DNA of 64,000 bases from Owenia fusiformis (GCA_903813345.2 CAIIXF020000202.1:34135-98134); one strand, 5' to 3'; counted from the first letter of the stretch, positions 42,407-53,850 are shown. Program-made: numbers and translations. The notes: generated by a model from the letters alone, not told the origin.

Positions 42407-42414
42407 TATAAAAA
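42407..42414 (+). promoter_or_regulatory. TATA box of nucleotidyltransferase copy 2
   Basis: TATAAAAA within CAGGACCTATAAAAAC, conserved with copy 1, 102 bp before the ATG at 42509. The intervening sequence (ATTCACAATAAATACTACCA, GTGAGAGAAGTTAC) is also conserved and would be the 5' UTR. Copy 1 has about 35 extra bases here. Confidence 0.6.
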
Positions 42415-42508
42415 CATTGAGTCATCAAACAAAAAACATTCACAATAAATACTACCAGTGAGAGAAGTTACGCATTGACTTTCAAAAACACCTTGATTAT
42501 GGTTTGGG

Positions 42509-43903
42509 ATGGCTCTTATGTTAACAGGAACATCCCTCACTTTCCCAGAGCTATACAGACTAGCAGTCTTTGCAAATGCTGGATATGAGAAATGTAAACT
42601 AAAGCTCAGTGACTCAGAAATTAAAGAACACAAGGATGAGATTATATCTAAAGTAAAGAGACTGTGTCATAAACTTCGAGAACTTTATCCTGTGCTTCAA
42701 GTTAGATATTTACTACCCAATGGAAGTTATTTCAATAACACGAGCAAAATAATACACCCTGATGAAGGCGATCTGCTGCTAGTATTCAGAAATATATCTT
42801 TAAGAAATGTAAATATATCAGATGTAAAAGGAAAGAATAGAGTAAAATTGACCATTTGTGATGAAAATTTGAAAAAACAACTGAATGACGTAAAACTATC
42901 ACTTGGATTATACAAGGAAGTGGTCGATTTTGAGAACAATCTTCAAAGTGATATTACATCTTGTATCCAACATGCAATCCATATCTGTCTATGCCAACTT
43001 GAAGGTATTAACTATTTAGGAGCGAGTGAACTAGGACCAACCAGTAGTGAATGGGAATGCTTGAGAAAACTGAGACTACTTCATCAGGAGGGCTCTGGTT
43101 CTTTATATGGATCCATTATTAGATATGGAATACCTGGTGAGTTAAGGGAAAGTTGCAGGAATGGAACTTATAATCCCCACTTACCTCCCAATACAATTGC
43201 TCTGGATAAAAGGATGCATGGACCATGTGTTAGAATAAGGATTGGTGGTGGTAAACATACCACAGATATAGACCTAGGGTTTTGCATAGAACATCATCAG
43301 ACAGAGTATGGTACACATATAGTGCTACCGTATCTTCAAGCAGAATGGGTCCGATCCGTCTATAACAGCAAACATAAACTAGATGAAGATCACAAAAGGC
43401 TGCTAATGCTACTGAAATTCCTCATTCTGGAATGCCATTTAGTCCACGAAGGCTCCACATTCAGCTCCCATGCCCTGAAGATCCTGGTACTTCATCACCA
43501 GGGAACATGTGTATCTCGTAAGAGATCCTTTGGAGGTTGTCTGTTTGATGTAGCTAATCGTGTATTCGAACTCTATGAGATGAACGAGGAGTATGGTCAC
43601 CTGTTGATATATGACAGTCGGAAGAAACTTCGAGATGTTGATTTCCCATGTGTTGATGTACAACCAACAAAACTTCGTAATTTTTGGATAATGCCAGTTG
43701 TCCTCTACATCACAATACGTGCGCTGAGATCTGGCTGCTGTACAGGTGAGGAGGCTATACATGTGGACAGATGGTTACTTATATCCGAACTATGGAACAA
43801 CAAGGAGTGGGGTGGTTATGTACAGCTATTCCCTGGCGACCAAGTAGTGTGCAAATTACCAATACAAAAGATTGATGAATTACTAATAAGATTCTATAAG
43901 TAA
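42509..43903 (+). CDS. cGAS-like / Mab-21 nucleotidyltransferase, copy 2
   Basis: Single-exon gene of 464 residues, roughly nine in ten residues identical by eye to copy 1. PNGS ends at S73, HPDEGDLLL gives E86-x-D88, and TTDIDLGF gives D253 as the probable third metal ligand, so the catalytic triad is intact. The second lobe has SSHALKILVLHHQ and CLFDVANRVFELYEM; Cys and His residues in this region are partly conserved between copies, but I cannot assign a cGAS-type zinc thumb. It lacks the FGLY duplication of copy 1. All length differences between the copies are multiples of three, which argues that both have been under coding constraint. The start codon has GGG before it and G after it. 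Transcribed away from copy 1, with about 21 kb between the two starts. Confidence 0.9.
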   Translation: MALMLTGTSLTFPELYRLAVFANAGYEKCKLKLSDSEIKEHKDEIISKVKRLCHKLRELYPVLQVRYLLPNGSYFNNTSKIIHPDEGDLLLVFRNISLRNVNISDVKGKNRVKLTICDENLKKQLNDVKLSLGLYKEVVDFENNLQSDITSCIQHAIHICLCQLEGINYLGASELGPTSSEWECLRKLRLLHQEGSGSLYGSIIRYGIPGELRESCRNGTYNPHLPPNTIALDKRMHGPCVRIRIGGGKHTTDIDLGFCIEHHQTEYGTHIVLPYLQAEWVRSVYNSKHKLDEDHKRLLMLLKFLILECHLVHEGSTFSSHALKILVLHHQGTCVSRKRSFGGCLFDVANRVFELYEMNEEYGHLLIYDSRKKLRDVDFPCVDVQPTKLRNFWIMPVVLYITIRALRSGCCTGEEAIHVDRWLLISELWNNKEWGGYVQLFPGDQVVCKLPIQKIDELLIRFYK

Positions 43904-44936
43904 CACTTCATCTCAAAGTGGAGTATAAGTAAATTGTACGGGATGCCCTCTACCGAGTGTAAATAAAACCACCAGTCTGTTAACTAATAGTAAATTGGTT
44001 ATACCTAGGATGAAGAATTCTTTTCTGTATCCTAGATTATACCTGATCTGAATGACCGTTACTGAGTCCAGTTTTTGTTTTGTTTTATTGGCATATATTA
44101 ATCATTTAACAGTTCATAGATGGAAGGTTTACCTGTACTCTATCATGGGTTGTCAATGTCATCCGCTAATTCGAACAATGGGGCGGAGAAGAAAGAAATT
44201 TCAATATTTTCACACAATTTATTTTTCAACCGAAAAGTCAATCGTGCTTCCGCACGAAGTTCGTCGGATGTCTATCATGATCCAAAACGAAGTTACTGAA
44301 AAACGCCCGAACGTCTTGCATTCGGATTAAACATTATCTTTGATAGTCTAGATACTGATTTTGATTGATATTTTAGAATAATAAAAAAAACTATGAGCAA
44401 CGCGGCAAAGCAAAATGATTTGTATTGTGTGAGATTTTTTTTTCTTCATTTTTTTTACAAAATAAATATAACATAATAGAGGCAACGGGGAAGTTAAGCT
44501 ACATGTATACACATTTAGAAGAACTTCAACGTGCAATATTTTGACCCTAAGAATAATTCTTCCCTATTTAATGGTTTATACCGGTTTGAAAGAAATTATG
44601 GTCCCCTGGGGATTATGGTTCCCTTTCCTTACGACCCTTACTGGCCCTGACTGTGTATAGTTAATAAGGAAAATAATTGTAATAAGGTCACCATATAAAT
44701 CAATAGAGTGTAGGACCAAAATTTGATAGGACCACCTGGTGCTAATAAGAACAACTTTCCTGATATCCCCATGCTTAAGGGGTAGTTATCAGACAACAAA
44801 CAGGAAAAAACATGTGGATTTTAGAATTTTTTGAACTAAGATAACAGAGTTCTGCTTTAACCTTCAAACAGTTTTACTACTCCCATAGGCCTATATTACT
44901 TACACGACCAGGATCACAATCACTGGTGATCTACTC
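43904..44936. other. No gene recognised
   Basis: AT-rich. A 92-codon frame at 44052-44330 (MTVTESSFCFVLLAY...) has an Arg/Lys-rich middle but no domain I recognise and no counterpart near copy 1. AAATAAAAC at about 43960 could serve as the polyadenylation signal of the nucleotidyltransferase gene. Confidence 0.35.
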
Positions 44937-45290
44937 GATTACGCTGGTTACCGAAAAGGTCGGAACATCGAAGCTACGATTTTTTTTCCTTATTTCACAC
45001 GTTGTAGGCAGAATTCTCACGACATTGTTTACACAAACGTGTACAGGTATCAGTATCATACGTATGTTTAAGAAAATGTAATGTTTCTGTAACTTAAGTG
45101 AGGGATTAAATCGACGATGCTGTTGTCTTCTGTCTTGTCTTCTAAAACATATGATACTGATATACGTTTGTGAGAAAAAAACGTCGTGGGAATTCTGCCT
45201 ACAACGCGTGAAATAAGGAAAAAGACAAAAATGTACCTTCGACGTTCCGACATTTTGTTACCGAAACGAACCGTTTGACAATGTTCAACT
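44937..45290. mobile_element. Foldback element with GTAACCGAAA(C) ends, copy 1
   Basis: Left arm GGTTACCGAAAAGGTCGGAA, CCTTATTTCACACGTTGTAG, ACAAACGTGTACAGGTATCA; right arm is the inverse (TGATATACGTTTGTGAGAAA, CTACAACGCGTGAAATAAGG, GTTCCGACATTTTGTTACCG). The arms are about 140 bp around a short centre near 45100. Minus-strand frames here are repeat translations. Confidence 0.8.
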
Positions 45291-45649
45291 TCATGGTCAA
45301 AATCACCCTTACCATGCTGAAATAGCTTTTTCAGCACTCTGAAATTGTGACTGAAAAAAGGTTAAAAGTTAGCATTTCCGAAAGGTCACTGAACAGAATA
45401 TTTTGATTTTTTCCGAAAATGTGCCCAATATATTGCTTTAATTGGTAGGAGCTTTGAAAATTAGAAAAATTGTCTGAAACAAAAATTATGGTCATAAAAG
45501 GGAAAAAAGAGAGCTTTTCAAATCATGAATATATACATGTAAGGGCTACAATAATCGACTGAGAATTCCTTACTTCAGCAACCAGGACGTTAATAGGCCA
45601 TAACATGAAGCAACCAACAAGACGTTATGAAATTCACCAGATAACGTCC
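45291..45649. other. No gene recognised
   Basis: AT-rich DNA, no motif or repeat partner identified. Confidence 0.4.
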
Positions 45650-46250
45650 ATGAAAGTTTAAAATGGAGAGCTAAGATGTCTTTGATATCTTGATGTCATC
45701 ACACGATTTAGTGATATAGGTAAGAAACATCCAAAGATATTATTGATATCCGTGTGATCTTTTTCAGAATATCGTTTATCAACCACATATCCATCTGATA
45801 AACAAATTCGAATTTCGCACAACAACATTGTTGGAAAACAGGTCAGATAATCTATTCTGTTGAACATGAAGTTTCGTGTATAGTCTAGATCGCTTGGAAA
45901 ATGGGATGAAAACATAACAAAATGATTGTAATCGTGCTATAACCCAATATCAGATCATTGCTCGTGATATATCAGCTTCGCTCACTCAACTCGTCGATAA
46001 AAATGATGTTACCCAAAATGATCTGATTCTGTACATATTGTAATTAGAAGGATGATATCAGATTTTATATCCATATCATCCTACTAGTTTCGATATCATC
46101 CTCGCCATATATTTTGAGATGTAGTTTTCGCTCTCGATCATGCTCTATTGAAAGCCCATGGTATAACTTTAGTCATTATTCACCTGTCTAGATGGAATGG
46201 GGAATATCCCTAGGATGATATCGATATCATTCTATTGTCATGAAACTAGC
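45650..46250. repeat. GATATC-rich palindromic segment
   Basis: Short inverted pairs cluster here: AGGATGATATCAG with CATATCATCCT around 46050-46083, GGATGATATCGATATCATTC near 46212, and an ATGATCTGA/TCAGATCAT pair at 45950-46025. Probably a decayed foldback element. An 85-codon frame on the minus strand has no support. Confidence 0.4.
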
Positions 46251-47589
46251 AAGTATGAAGGCATATAAACCTATTAAATACAGGCGAATTGTAATTTCAC
46301 CATTATGTTCAGACAGCCATCGGGTTGTGTTTGGTCCCCTGTAATGAATATGCATACGTATTTTTTATGTTGATATGTTTCCGTTATAATAAAATATTTG
46401 TATTTCAAAGTGTCATATATTTAAGTCATATTTTGTAGACTATATGTATAGTCTGGTTTTCTTTCATACAAAAATTAGATGCATTGGAGTTATCGTGGTG
46501 CAAAAACACGTCGGACCTCAAGGGACTCGATGTAGCAATTTGAGCAAAGTTCGACCGAGTCAAATGAACACCCAGGAAGTCCATGGGGCAAAAACTTCAA
46601 GAAGTTCAGCGAGGTCCTATGCAATAAACGTCAAGAGGGTGACGCTGCTTTATATATGTTTTAATAGTTGTGCTAAATGTGCTGAGAGTTATACCTAATC
46701 TGTTTTCATAAATCACTTTTAGTCTGATTACACCATGGCCTTTATTAGGTATCTATATTTCAAATAGATTAGACAAAACGAGCAAAAATTGAAAGTGTCA
46801 TTTGATCATATATCTTTTATATTCGATAATAAATAATAAGCAATATAACAATCGAGTACATAAGTTATGGATAAACTGTGAGTAAAGGTTCTAAGGACAA
46901 ATAATAGCCCTGGGCTTTAAACATTAAAACCCAAATCTTTACATTAAGCTCCCTTTTCAGATGTGAAAGGCTGGTATTTGGAGCTCCTTTAGCATTAATT
47001 CCCAAGGTGTGGTCTAGCAAAATATTGCTGCACTTTTCCACAATGCACATGACGGTTCTTTCATGTGTTTAGCCTGGGCAAGAAAGAAGAAATGTTTAGT
47101 ACTTTCAGGGGATCAACATCGGATATCGGTTACTCTTGTGAATTATCAGAGAAAAAGTGATTTTTAGCATAATATCAACTCGAAGTCTATTTATGACTCT
47201 CTCTTTATTCCTTGTAAGTTTCCGAGTATTTTTATTCAAACGACACTCTTGAAACTAGAAATGATTCGTATATCTCTAATATATAAGCTGGCTTAGGTTG
47301 GCTCTTAAATCGTGACACTATTGTTAGGTTGTTCCATTGCTTTATGGTGTCTAGAACAGGCGCAGTCTAGTTGTAACATTTTTGGGTATCTTCAATGGTA
47401 AAGAGTGTCTCAATATTCTTGGACCAGTTTTTTATATATTTCAAAAATATTGCATATGTATTTAGCCACCATTTTCTTATTTGTTTTGAACATTATCCGA
47501 ACATTTTTTCATTTCTTCTTTGACGGAGGGTTTTCCGGTTAGTTTGGCTAGCATGGCTGGCGCTGACGACCTATATACACTGGTACTGC
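46251..47589. other. Gene-free spacer
   Basis: A less AT-rich patch at 46480-46650 (GCAAAAACACGTCGGACCTC, AGTCCATGGGGCAAAAACTT) might be an old insertion, but no protein or RNA family is recognised. The remainder is AT-rich. Confidence 0.35.
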
Positions 47590-48065
47590 ACTCTTCAAAC
47601 TCGGTAACAAAATATCGGAACCTCGAATGTACGATTTTTCTCTTTTCAATATTTCACGAGTTGTAGGTAGAATTCCCACAACATTTTTATCACAAACGTG
47701 TATCAATATCATGTGTTTAAGAAGATCTACACCTTTGTGAACAAAAAGTTCAGATGACAACAGAATCATCGAATTTATACCTCACTATTATTACGTAAAC
47801 GGAACGGGTTAAAAGTGCAGATCTTAACCGTTTTTGATGTTCCGTTTACATCACAAAGGTGAGGAATTAAGCTTAAATAAGATTCCGTCATCCGAACTAT
47901 TTTGTGCGAAATCATTTGGATTTCCAGAAACATATGATACTTATACATGTTTATGCAGAAAAGATTGGGATGATTTATGCTATATCGTGAGAAATCAAGA
48001 AAAAAAATCTTACCGACATATCCGACCGGAATCGTAGCCATCTTGTTACCGAAACGGATCCACAG
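47590..48065. mobile_element. Foldback element with GTAACCGAAA(C) ends, copy 2
   Basis: Left arm CGGTAACAAAATATCGGAAC, TATTTCACGAGTTGTAGGTA, CACAAACGTGTATCAATATC; right arm inverse ending TCTTGTTACCGAAACGGATC. A second internal inverted pair occurs near the centre (CGTAAACGGAACGGGTTAAA and AACCGTTTTTGATGTTCCGT, about 47797-47850). Longer and older than the copy at 44937. Confidence 0.75.
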
Positions 48066-48421
48066 CGTAATCGAGTGATATATTGCACTGCAGTAGCCCA
48101 AGTTTGACCCAACATATGAATTGTACATTGTTTCGAGGTGATTCGATCTAACACTTTTTGATAAGTACTTGACAGCAGCAATTTCGGGAAAGATTATTAA
48201 TATGGTGTTCATAGCGTCCCATTATTTTCACATTGTTATAACTCACTTTTTACAGGTTTTGAGGTAATGTAAGTATACCATCTTCCTCAATTTTTCACGA
48301 GAAATTCATTTCTTGGGTCCATTTGAATTGATCTAATCTCCTTTTGGAGATATCCAGTGCCACATTGTTAAAAGTGCAAAATTAGAAAAAAAAATTAGGC
48401 CCACCTTGTCATATCCGTTTG

Positions 48422-49715
48422 CACGGTGTATAACCCAAACGCTCCTACATGCACGACGGAGCGTTTCATTACTGAAATTAAACAAAGAAACGCTCCGGAG
48501 TAGGAAAACTGTCTGGCGGGAATGATGAGCCGTCTGACAATTTCCCCAATAATGGGAATAAGAGGTATGAGTTACATATTTCGAGTATACCATTCGATGG
48601 GTGTGATATTCATGTTATACGTGGCTGGCTGTTGACGTTTGAAGCAATTAGGAAGAGCTGTATGAAGCAGTATAGTTATCAAAATTCAAAAACGTATTTG
48701 TCATTCTACCGGTCAAAACCCCTTTTGTCGATACATGTGATTAGTTGAGCCAAGATTAGAGCACCAACGTATATTTTAGTCAAATTCCAACGCTTCAACG
48801 CACCATACATTATCGTAATAGTGATTTGATGACCGAAAATCCAGTCTTAAAAATGATGACATTCTCATATTCAAGAAACGCTCCGATCTGGTTAACACAG
48901 TGAATTGGAAACGCTCCGGTAGTCTAGATCAGTTAAGGAAATATATAGCTTGCCTTTCCTTTTCAGGAAGAGAAAGAAAAGATCTATTATACCCCTTGGC
49001 ATCAATAGAAGAAAGATTAATTCACATATAACTTTTCGTTTTTTTCTATAGTTTTATGATTTAGCACATATGTAGGCATGACATCATCTAATGTATAGGC
49101 TTTAATCAGCTAGTTGCACGTTTAGCACCACCAGGTTCAGATGTTTCAATTTGCCTAACAAGTACAACACGTTTTTGAGAGATAGATTCGATTCGGAACT
49201 CTTCTCTAATAATCTGAAAATGATATCAAAACAAAAAGGTAAGAGCGTTTCTAAAATTGTGGTCTAAATCGACGGAGCGTTTCGAGGAAAACAAGCGATT
49301 TCTCGAGAACAAGTAATGGATTTGGACTGGGATTTTAGGAAATTAGAATATACGAGTTTGTGATCTACTACTTAAACAGAAAGATTAACATTTTCATAGA
49401 AATACGAGTTTAATTCGTAATTTGTGGTCAAATCGTCATCTTCAGATTCGTTCGATCTACACTACGGAGCTTTGATCAAGCAAATAACAGTTTACCACCA
49501 GAAGTTGAATAAATAAGATCTTTGCTCACGGTATTGTTCATCGAATGGTACATAACATTTCACCATGACATATGATATGTAAGAGAAACGAGAGAAACAA
49601 TACTTACGGTCATAGTAGAATCTTCATTAGCCGCCATTTTATTTCGCTCCGGAGCGTTTCCGCGTAAATGTAACGCTCCGTCGTGCATGTAGGAGCGTTT
49701 GGGTTATACACCGTG
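48422..49715. mobile_element. Transib-like non-autonomous element, copy 1
   Basis: Terminal repeats start CACGGTGTATAACCCAAACG and are perfect for about 44 bp on both ends. The flanks give a 5-bp target duplication GTTTG (48417-48421 and 49716-49720). A CACNRTG-type terminal heptamer plus a 5-bp duplication is the known signature of Transib transposons and of RAG-type elements. The interior (1.2 kb) has no transposase but contains many GGAGCGTTT/AAACGCTCC words, for example near 48460, 48505, 48905, 49250, 49275 and 49660, that look like repeated protein-binding sites. Copy 2 is at 60593. Confidence 0.75.
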
Positions 49716-49720
49716 GTTTG

Positions 49721-51038
49721 GGTAGGCAGCAGAGCGCCAATCAGACACATAATTTTGATCGTGTGACTAATAGTTATAGCAATGTGGAAATAATGGGAAG
49801 ATCACCAACTAGATAGTATACTTTCCAGGTAATTAAGGAGATCATAAATCAACTTAATCAATTATTGACGTTTTATACCTTTTTTACCCTTGTCATTTAC
49901 ATTTTAAAGATATAGTGGATTTATTCAAAATGTTTACAATTTTTCGCACTTAAAGGGGACCACGACCATGGTCACATGATCAGTCGTGTGGAGGTAAGCT
50001 GCAGTTGAAATAAAAGCACTGTCCTCCTTTGGTTTATGTGAAAAGTAGCTAATACCCTCATGTATTGGTGAGTTTGTGTGTCACACGACTAATCCACACA
50101 ATATGCTTCATTCAACATATTTCATGCTATTAAGCTGCATACACATAAACACTACTTTGCAGTAAAAACGTACTACTGGATGAACTAAGGCTAGGGTAAT
50201 TAAATAAGTTGTTTCTCATTCTTGCCCGCGTGTGGCCCAATCCCCCCTCCACCTTTTTCTGCCATTTCTGAGAAAGAAAACACCGTACCTCGGGCGCATC
50301 CATGGCGTGTGAAACACTTTTTTTTATTTTTACTTTTTATGGATCAGGATAATTGACAATATCATGGTACTGATATATGATCAAATATACCAGTAAAGTC
50401 GGCTAAATTCAACATATAAATTACCATAAACTCAGTTTATTTCCTTCAAAATTAGTTATTTGTTTTTACAGTTATTTTAAAGAAAAAAATCATCCCGTCC
50501 CTCATCAGCATTTTAGATAGACAAAAAAGGTAATATAAGAACCGTCATTCCCGTATCAATTTTGAAAAATAGAAGAAAGAGAAACAACTAATTTAATTAC
50601 CCTGGCCTAACATAAAATACAAAGCCACTAGCTAGCTCATACAGTATACTTACCCCTTGCAAATTTTAATTTTTTAAATTCACAGTAAGCCCATCAATTT
50701 AGAAAAAAAACAAAGAATATTGTTCTCATGAATCTATTATTCATGTTAAACTGACTATGAAAATATAAATATGAAATAATATGTTAGCTTGAAGTCATAT
50801 ATAAGATGAAAATATATATTCATGCATTTGCATTTTTCCAAAGGGAATATATTCCCATGTAAGTAAATACAGGTGCAATATATAATGTATATGTATATCT
50901 ACATGTATGTCATCTGTCTATACATGAGAAATGAGCGTGGCAGATTTGCTAAAAAGCCACATACACCACAAAAGCAAGACCAATTTGAAAGTAAGTCCAT
51001 TATTCTCAAGGGTACACTTCAAGTGAAAGCTACATTGC
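49721..51038. other. No gene recognised
   Basis: AT-rich spacer. GACCACGACCATGGTCACATG near 49960 is a small palindromic patch. No coding evidence. Confidence 0.4.
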
Positions 51039-51040
51039 TA

Positions 51041-51281
51041 CAGGGTGGCCTATCATTCTGAGACAAATGTATTATCCAACGATTGTGATTTTCGAAGCTA
51101 AAATATGATATCTTGAGCAGATGGAAATACATTCCCATGAGATATGTATATATAGTAAAAAGTGATAACTATTATGAGTGTAATGAAATGTATCCTTCGC
51201 TAACTGCTTTTGTTTGAGATGATTATCATGAAATATTTTTAGATTAATTTTTATGTGTGTCATTGATCCTAATCCACCCTG
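51041..51281. mobile_element. Mariner-type MITE of 241 bp
   Basis: CAGGGTGGCCTATCATTCTG at the left, CCACCCTG at the right (reverse complement CAGGGTGGATTAGGATC), both flanked by TA (51039-51040 and 51282-51283). Inverted matching beyond the first 9 bases is weak, so old. Confidence 0.6.
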
Positions 51282-51770
51282 TAGTCTGGTGTTTGTAGAG
51301 CATTGCACCTCGTACAACTTATTCTCACAAGTATCAAACCTCATTTACTAATTAATTTTTTGTGTGAATATGAAGAGTCCAAGCATTGCTTTTTTATGTT
51401 TACTTTATAGCTATATTTAGCCTTGATATCCATGATTTTTTTAAATCTCACCGTTAGATTTCGAGCTATTCATGTTTACTCATTTTTCTAATTGGAAAAC
51501 AATGCAAAAAAAAATTGAAATTCTAAGACGGTGAAAAATCATTAAAAAATACACTGATTCAGAATCCGGCAAGCATTTTCCCTTATTCCTCTTTGTTAAG
51601 AAGTTTTGTAAGGTGGTGGATCTCTTTAAGTTGTGTTGTTATGGCAACCACTTGACCAATCATGATCATGATCAAACTTGTCATAGCAACTAATTAAATA
51701 TAGATACATAATCCCTAGAAATATGAATGTGATTGAAGGTATGTAACAGAAATTATTGATTTTTTTTATT
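51282..51770. other. No gene recognised
   Basis: AT-rich spacer up to the TTATTTATTTATTTAT microsatellite near 51765-51790, which is likely the tail of the minus-strand LINE fragment. Confidence 0.4.
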
Positions 51771-51774
51771 ATTA

Positions 51775-52486
51775 TTTATTTATTTATCAGTTATCATCAT
51801 TAGTTACCATTTACAAAATTATCTTCAATCGCCAAATGCATACATGGCATTATAGAAGACATTGGTGCGCTTTTGAATGTAATATAAGGAGCAATGCTAA
51901 CAGCAGTTTTGGGGTTGAGGAGGGGGGTGCTTGGCGTAGGAAACAGTTTATAGAGATAAAAGATGTTTCAGGAGGGAAAATCATGTATTGGCTTTTGTAA
52001 AGGAAGCTAGCCTGGTCATCATTTTCGAATTTAGTTCTATAGAGATTTCTGTTTAGCCATATTTCAGAACTTCAAGATATTTATGCTGGGAGATTTGCCT
52101 GTCAAAAACTTCAGGGATTAGGTTTTTCAGGTATTGATTAAATTCATCCCTAGCATGTGTCAAAAGAGCACAATGGAAAAAGAAGTGTTTAACTGTTTGT
52201 TGATGTCCACAGGTACAATTTGGGTTGTCAATATTGCTGAAGTTATGAGCATATAGTTGGGCCTTAAATAAAAAGTCGGCCCTGAATTTATTTAGTATTG
52301 TCTCATGTCTCCTTGTGAGGTTCAGTTTGCTGGTTGTAATGATATTTATTGGATTTTTGAAAAGTAATTTTTGATGTTTCTTGAAATTCTGAATAGTAGC
52401 ATTTCTCTTTAATGTATTTGGCAAGGCTAACCAGTTGGAGATTGCAGAGGGTACCACTGAATTTCTTGGTATAATGAATTCCTCAG
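51775..52486 (-). pseudogene. LINE ORF2 C-terminal fragment
   Basis: The minus-strand frame (52457-52053, extending to about 52486 upstream) reads VPSAISNWLALPNTLKRN, then IQNFKKHQKLLFKNP, RFRADFLFK with KAQLYAHN, and CTCGHQQTVKHFFFHC, a C-x-C-x7-H-x4-C knuckle. It is the C-terminus and 3' UTR of a LINE. The retained part has no obvious stop, but everything upstream is absent; the palindromic MITE at 52492 begins 6 bases away. A TTATT microsatellite at the low-coordinate end would be the 3' tail. Confidence 0.7.
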
Positions 52487-52491
52487 TGTTA

Positions 52492-52986
52492 CACCCCAGT
52501 CACATTTGTCGTACGGAGGCCGTGCGTCGACCGCAGATCAATTAAATCAGTGTATTTCTGCGGCGAGCGTAGGAAAACTACGCTCGCCTTGCGGCCTCCG
52601 TACGGCGTATCCAGTTTTTTACAGGCCGCAGGGTCGCCGTAGAAATTATAACTCGGAGTTATAATTTTTGTTCATTTCTGAGGTCGCCGTAGAAATCAAT
52701 GCATCTGGCTCAACAAGACTGAATCATTATTTTTCAATGTTTCACGATCACTTTTCATTTGATATTACATCCTAGCACTATGAATAACATTTATAAATTG
52801 TCCCGATGTAAATAAAATGAAAAAAATATTATTTATCAACAGAAATTTAAAATTCGCCGTGCGGCTGCCGTGGGAAATGTGACTGCAAAAGTATGAGAGC
52901 GCAGAAATTCCACGGCGAGCGTAGAAATGTTACTGGTCGCAGAAATGATAGACCGCAAGGTCGCCATAAGAAATGTGACTGGAGTG
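52492..52986. mobile_element. Palindromic MITE, copy g (full length)
   Basis: CACCCCAGTCACATTTGTCG to AAGAAATGTGACTGGAGTG, 495 bp, flanked by TTA and TAA. Internal AACTCGGAGTT palindrome and GAGCGTAG words as in the 38-42 kb cluster. Located 10.5 kb from that cluster. Confidence 0.85.
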
Positions 52987-52987
52987 T

Positions 52988-53850
52988 AAGTTTGGCAACC
53001 TTAGCCCCCCCCCCCCCCCATTCATAGAACTACGTGCTAAAGCCTCTTTACTTTTGAATTTTTATTTACTTAACCTGCGATGAAAATACTTATATATTGA
53101 TTGAAACGTAATTTGACCTTATTTCCAATACCTCCAAATTTCTCAATTTTTTCCTCAATTACAATAAGTCGAAAATTGATGATACATTTTTGAAAATCGA
53201 CATCCCCATGTTAAGCAATGGAAAATGGTAGGTTTGCCGCAAGTCATGTGACAGAACATCCATCACTCAGTGTCCTTGCAAAAATACAAGTTAGGTAGGC
53301 GATTGAATTTGCTAACTTTATTTAACAAAACATTGATACCTTTCTTCAGGATCTGCAAAGTTATAGGTCTGTAAAGTCAAAATTATTTTTCAAAAAGCCT
53401 CTCCCATTGAAATAACACAGGAGGCGAAAATGATCTTCAAAAATGACTTTTAAGCTCTGTAACTTTAGTATTGATCAAGTAAACTAAACACTTAGTGTAC
53501 AAAAAAAGTTAGACATTCAATTTTCTATATGTATGTTTATATATTTTTTGCTGAATCTCTTACTGAATAGATATCCTGATTTCTAATTAGCCCGGAACCC
53601 ACCATTTCCCATTGGTTTACATGGAAATGACGATTTTCAAAAATTCATCAAATATATCATCAATTCTCGACGTATTGTAATCGAGGAAAAAATTGGGAAA
53701 CTTTGAAGGTATTGGAAATAAAATCAAGTTACATTTCTATCAATATAATAAGTTATTTCATTGCAGGTTAAGTGAATAAAAATTCAAACGTAAAGAGGCT
53801 TTAACACGTAGTTCAATGGGGGAGCTAAGGTTGCCAAACTTATGGAGGGA
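52988..53850. mobile_element. Mariner-type foldback element, copy 3
   Basis: AAGTTTGGCAACCTTAGC at the left and GCTAAGGTTGCCAAACTT at the right, with 250-bp arms (AGCCTCTTTACTTTTGAATT and AATTCAAACGTAAAGAGGCT; AATACCTCCAAATTTCTCAA and its inverse). The terminal CACTCCCCTCC of copy 2 is missing, the left side being cut by the adjacent MITE and a C run at 53008-53021. Confidence 0.75.

Noticed and set aside
42509-43903. Calling copy 2 a processed retrocopy of copy 1
   Set aside because: Both copies share upstream promoter sequence including the TATA box, and no poly(A) tract follows either stop, so DNA-level duplication is more likely.
44052-44330. Small secreted or membrane peptide gene downstream of nucleotidyltransferase 2
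   Set aside because: A hydrophobic stretch is present early, but no splice, promoter or homology evidence, and no counterpart at copy 1.
47775-48212. 145-codon minus-strand frame
   Set aside because: Falls across the foldback element at 47590-48065; its sequence is terminal-repeat translation.
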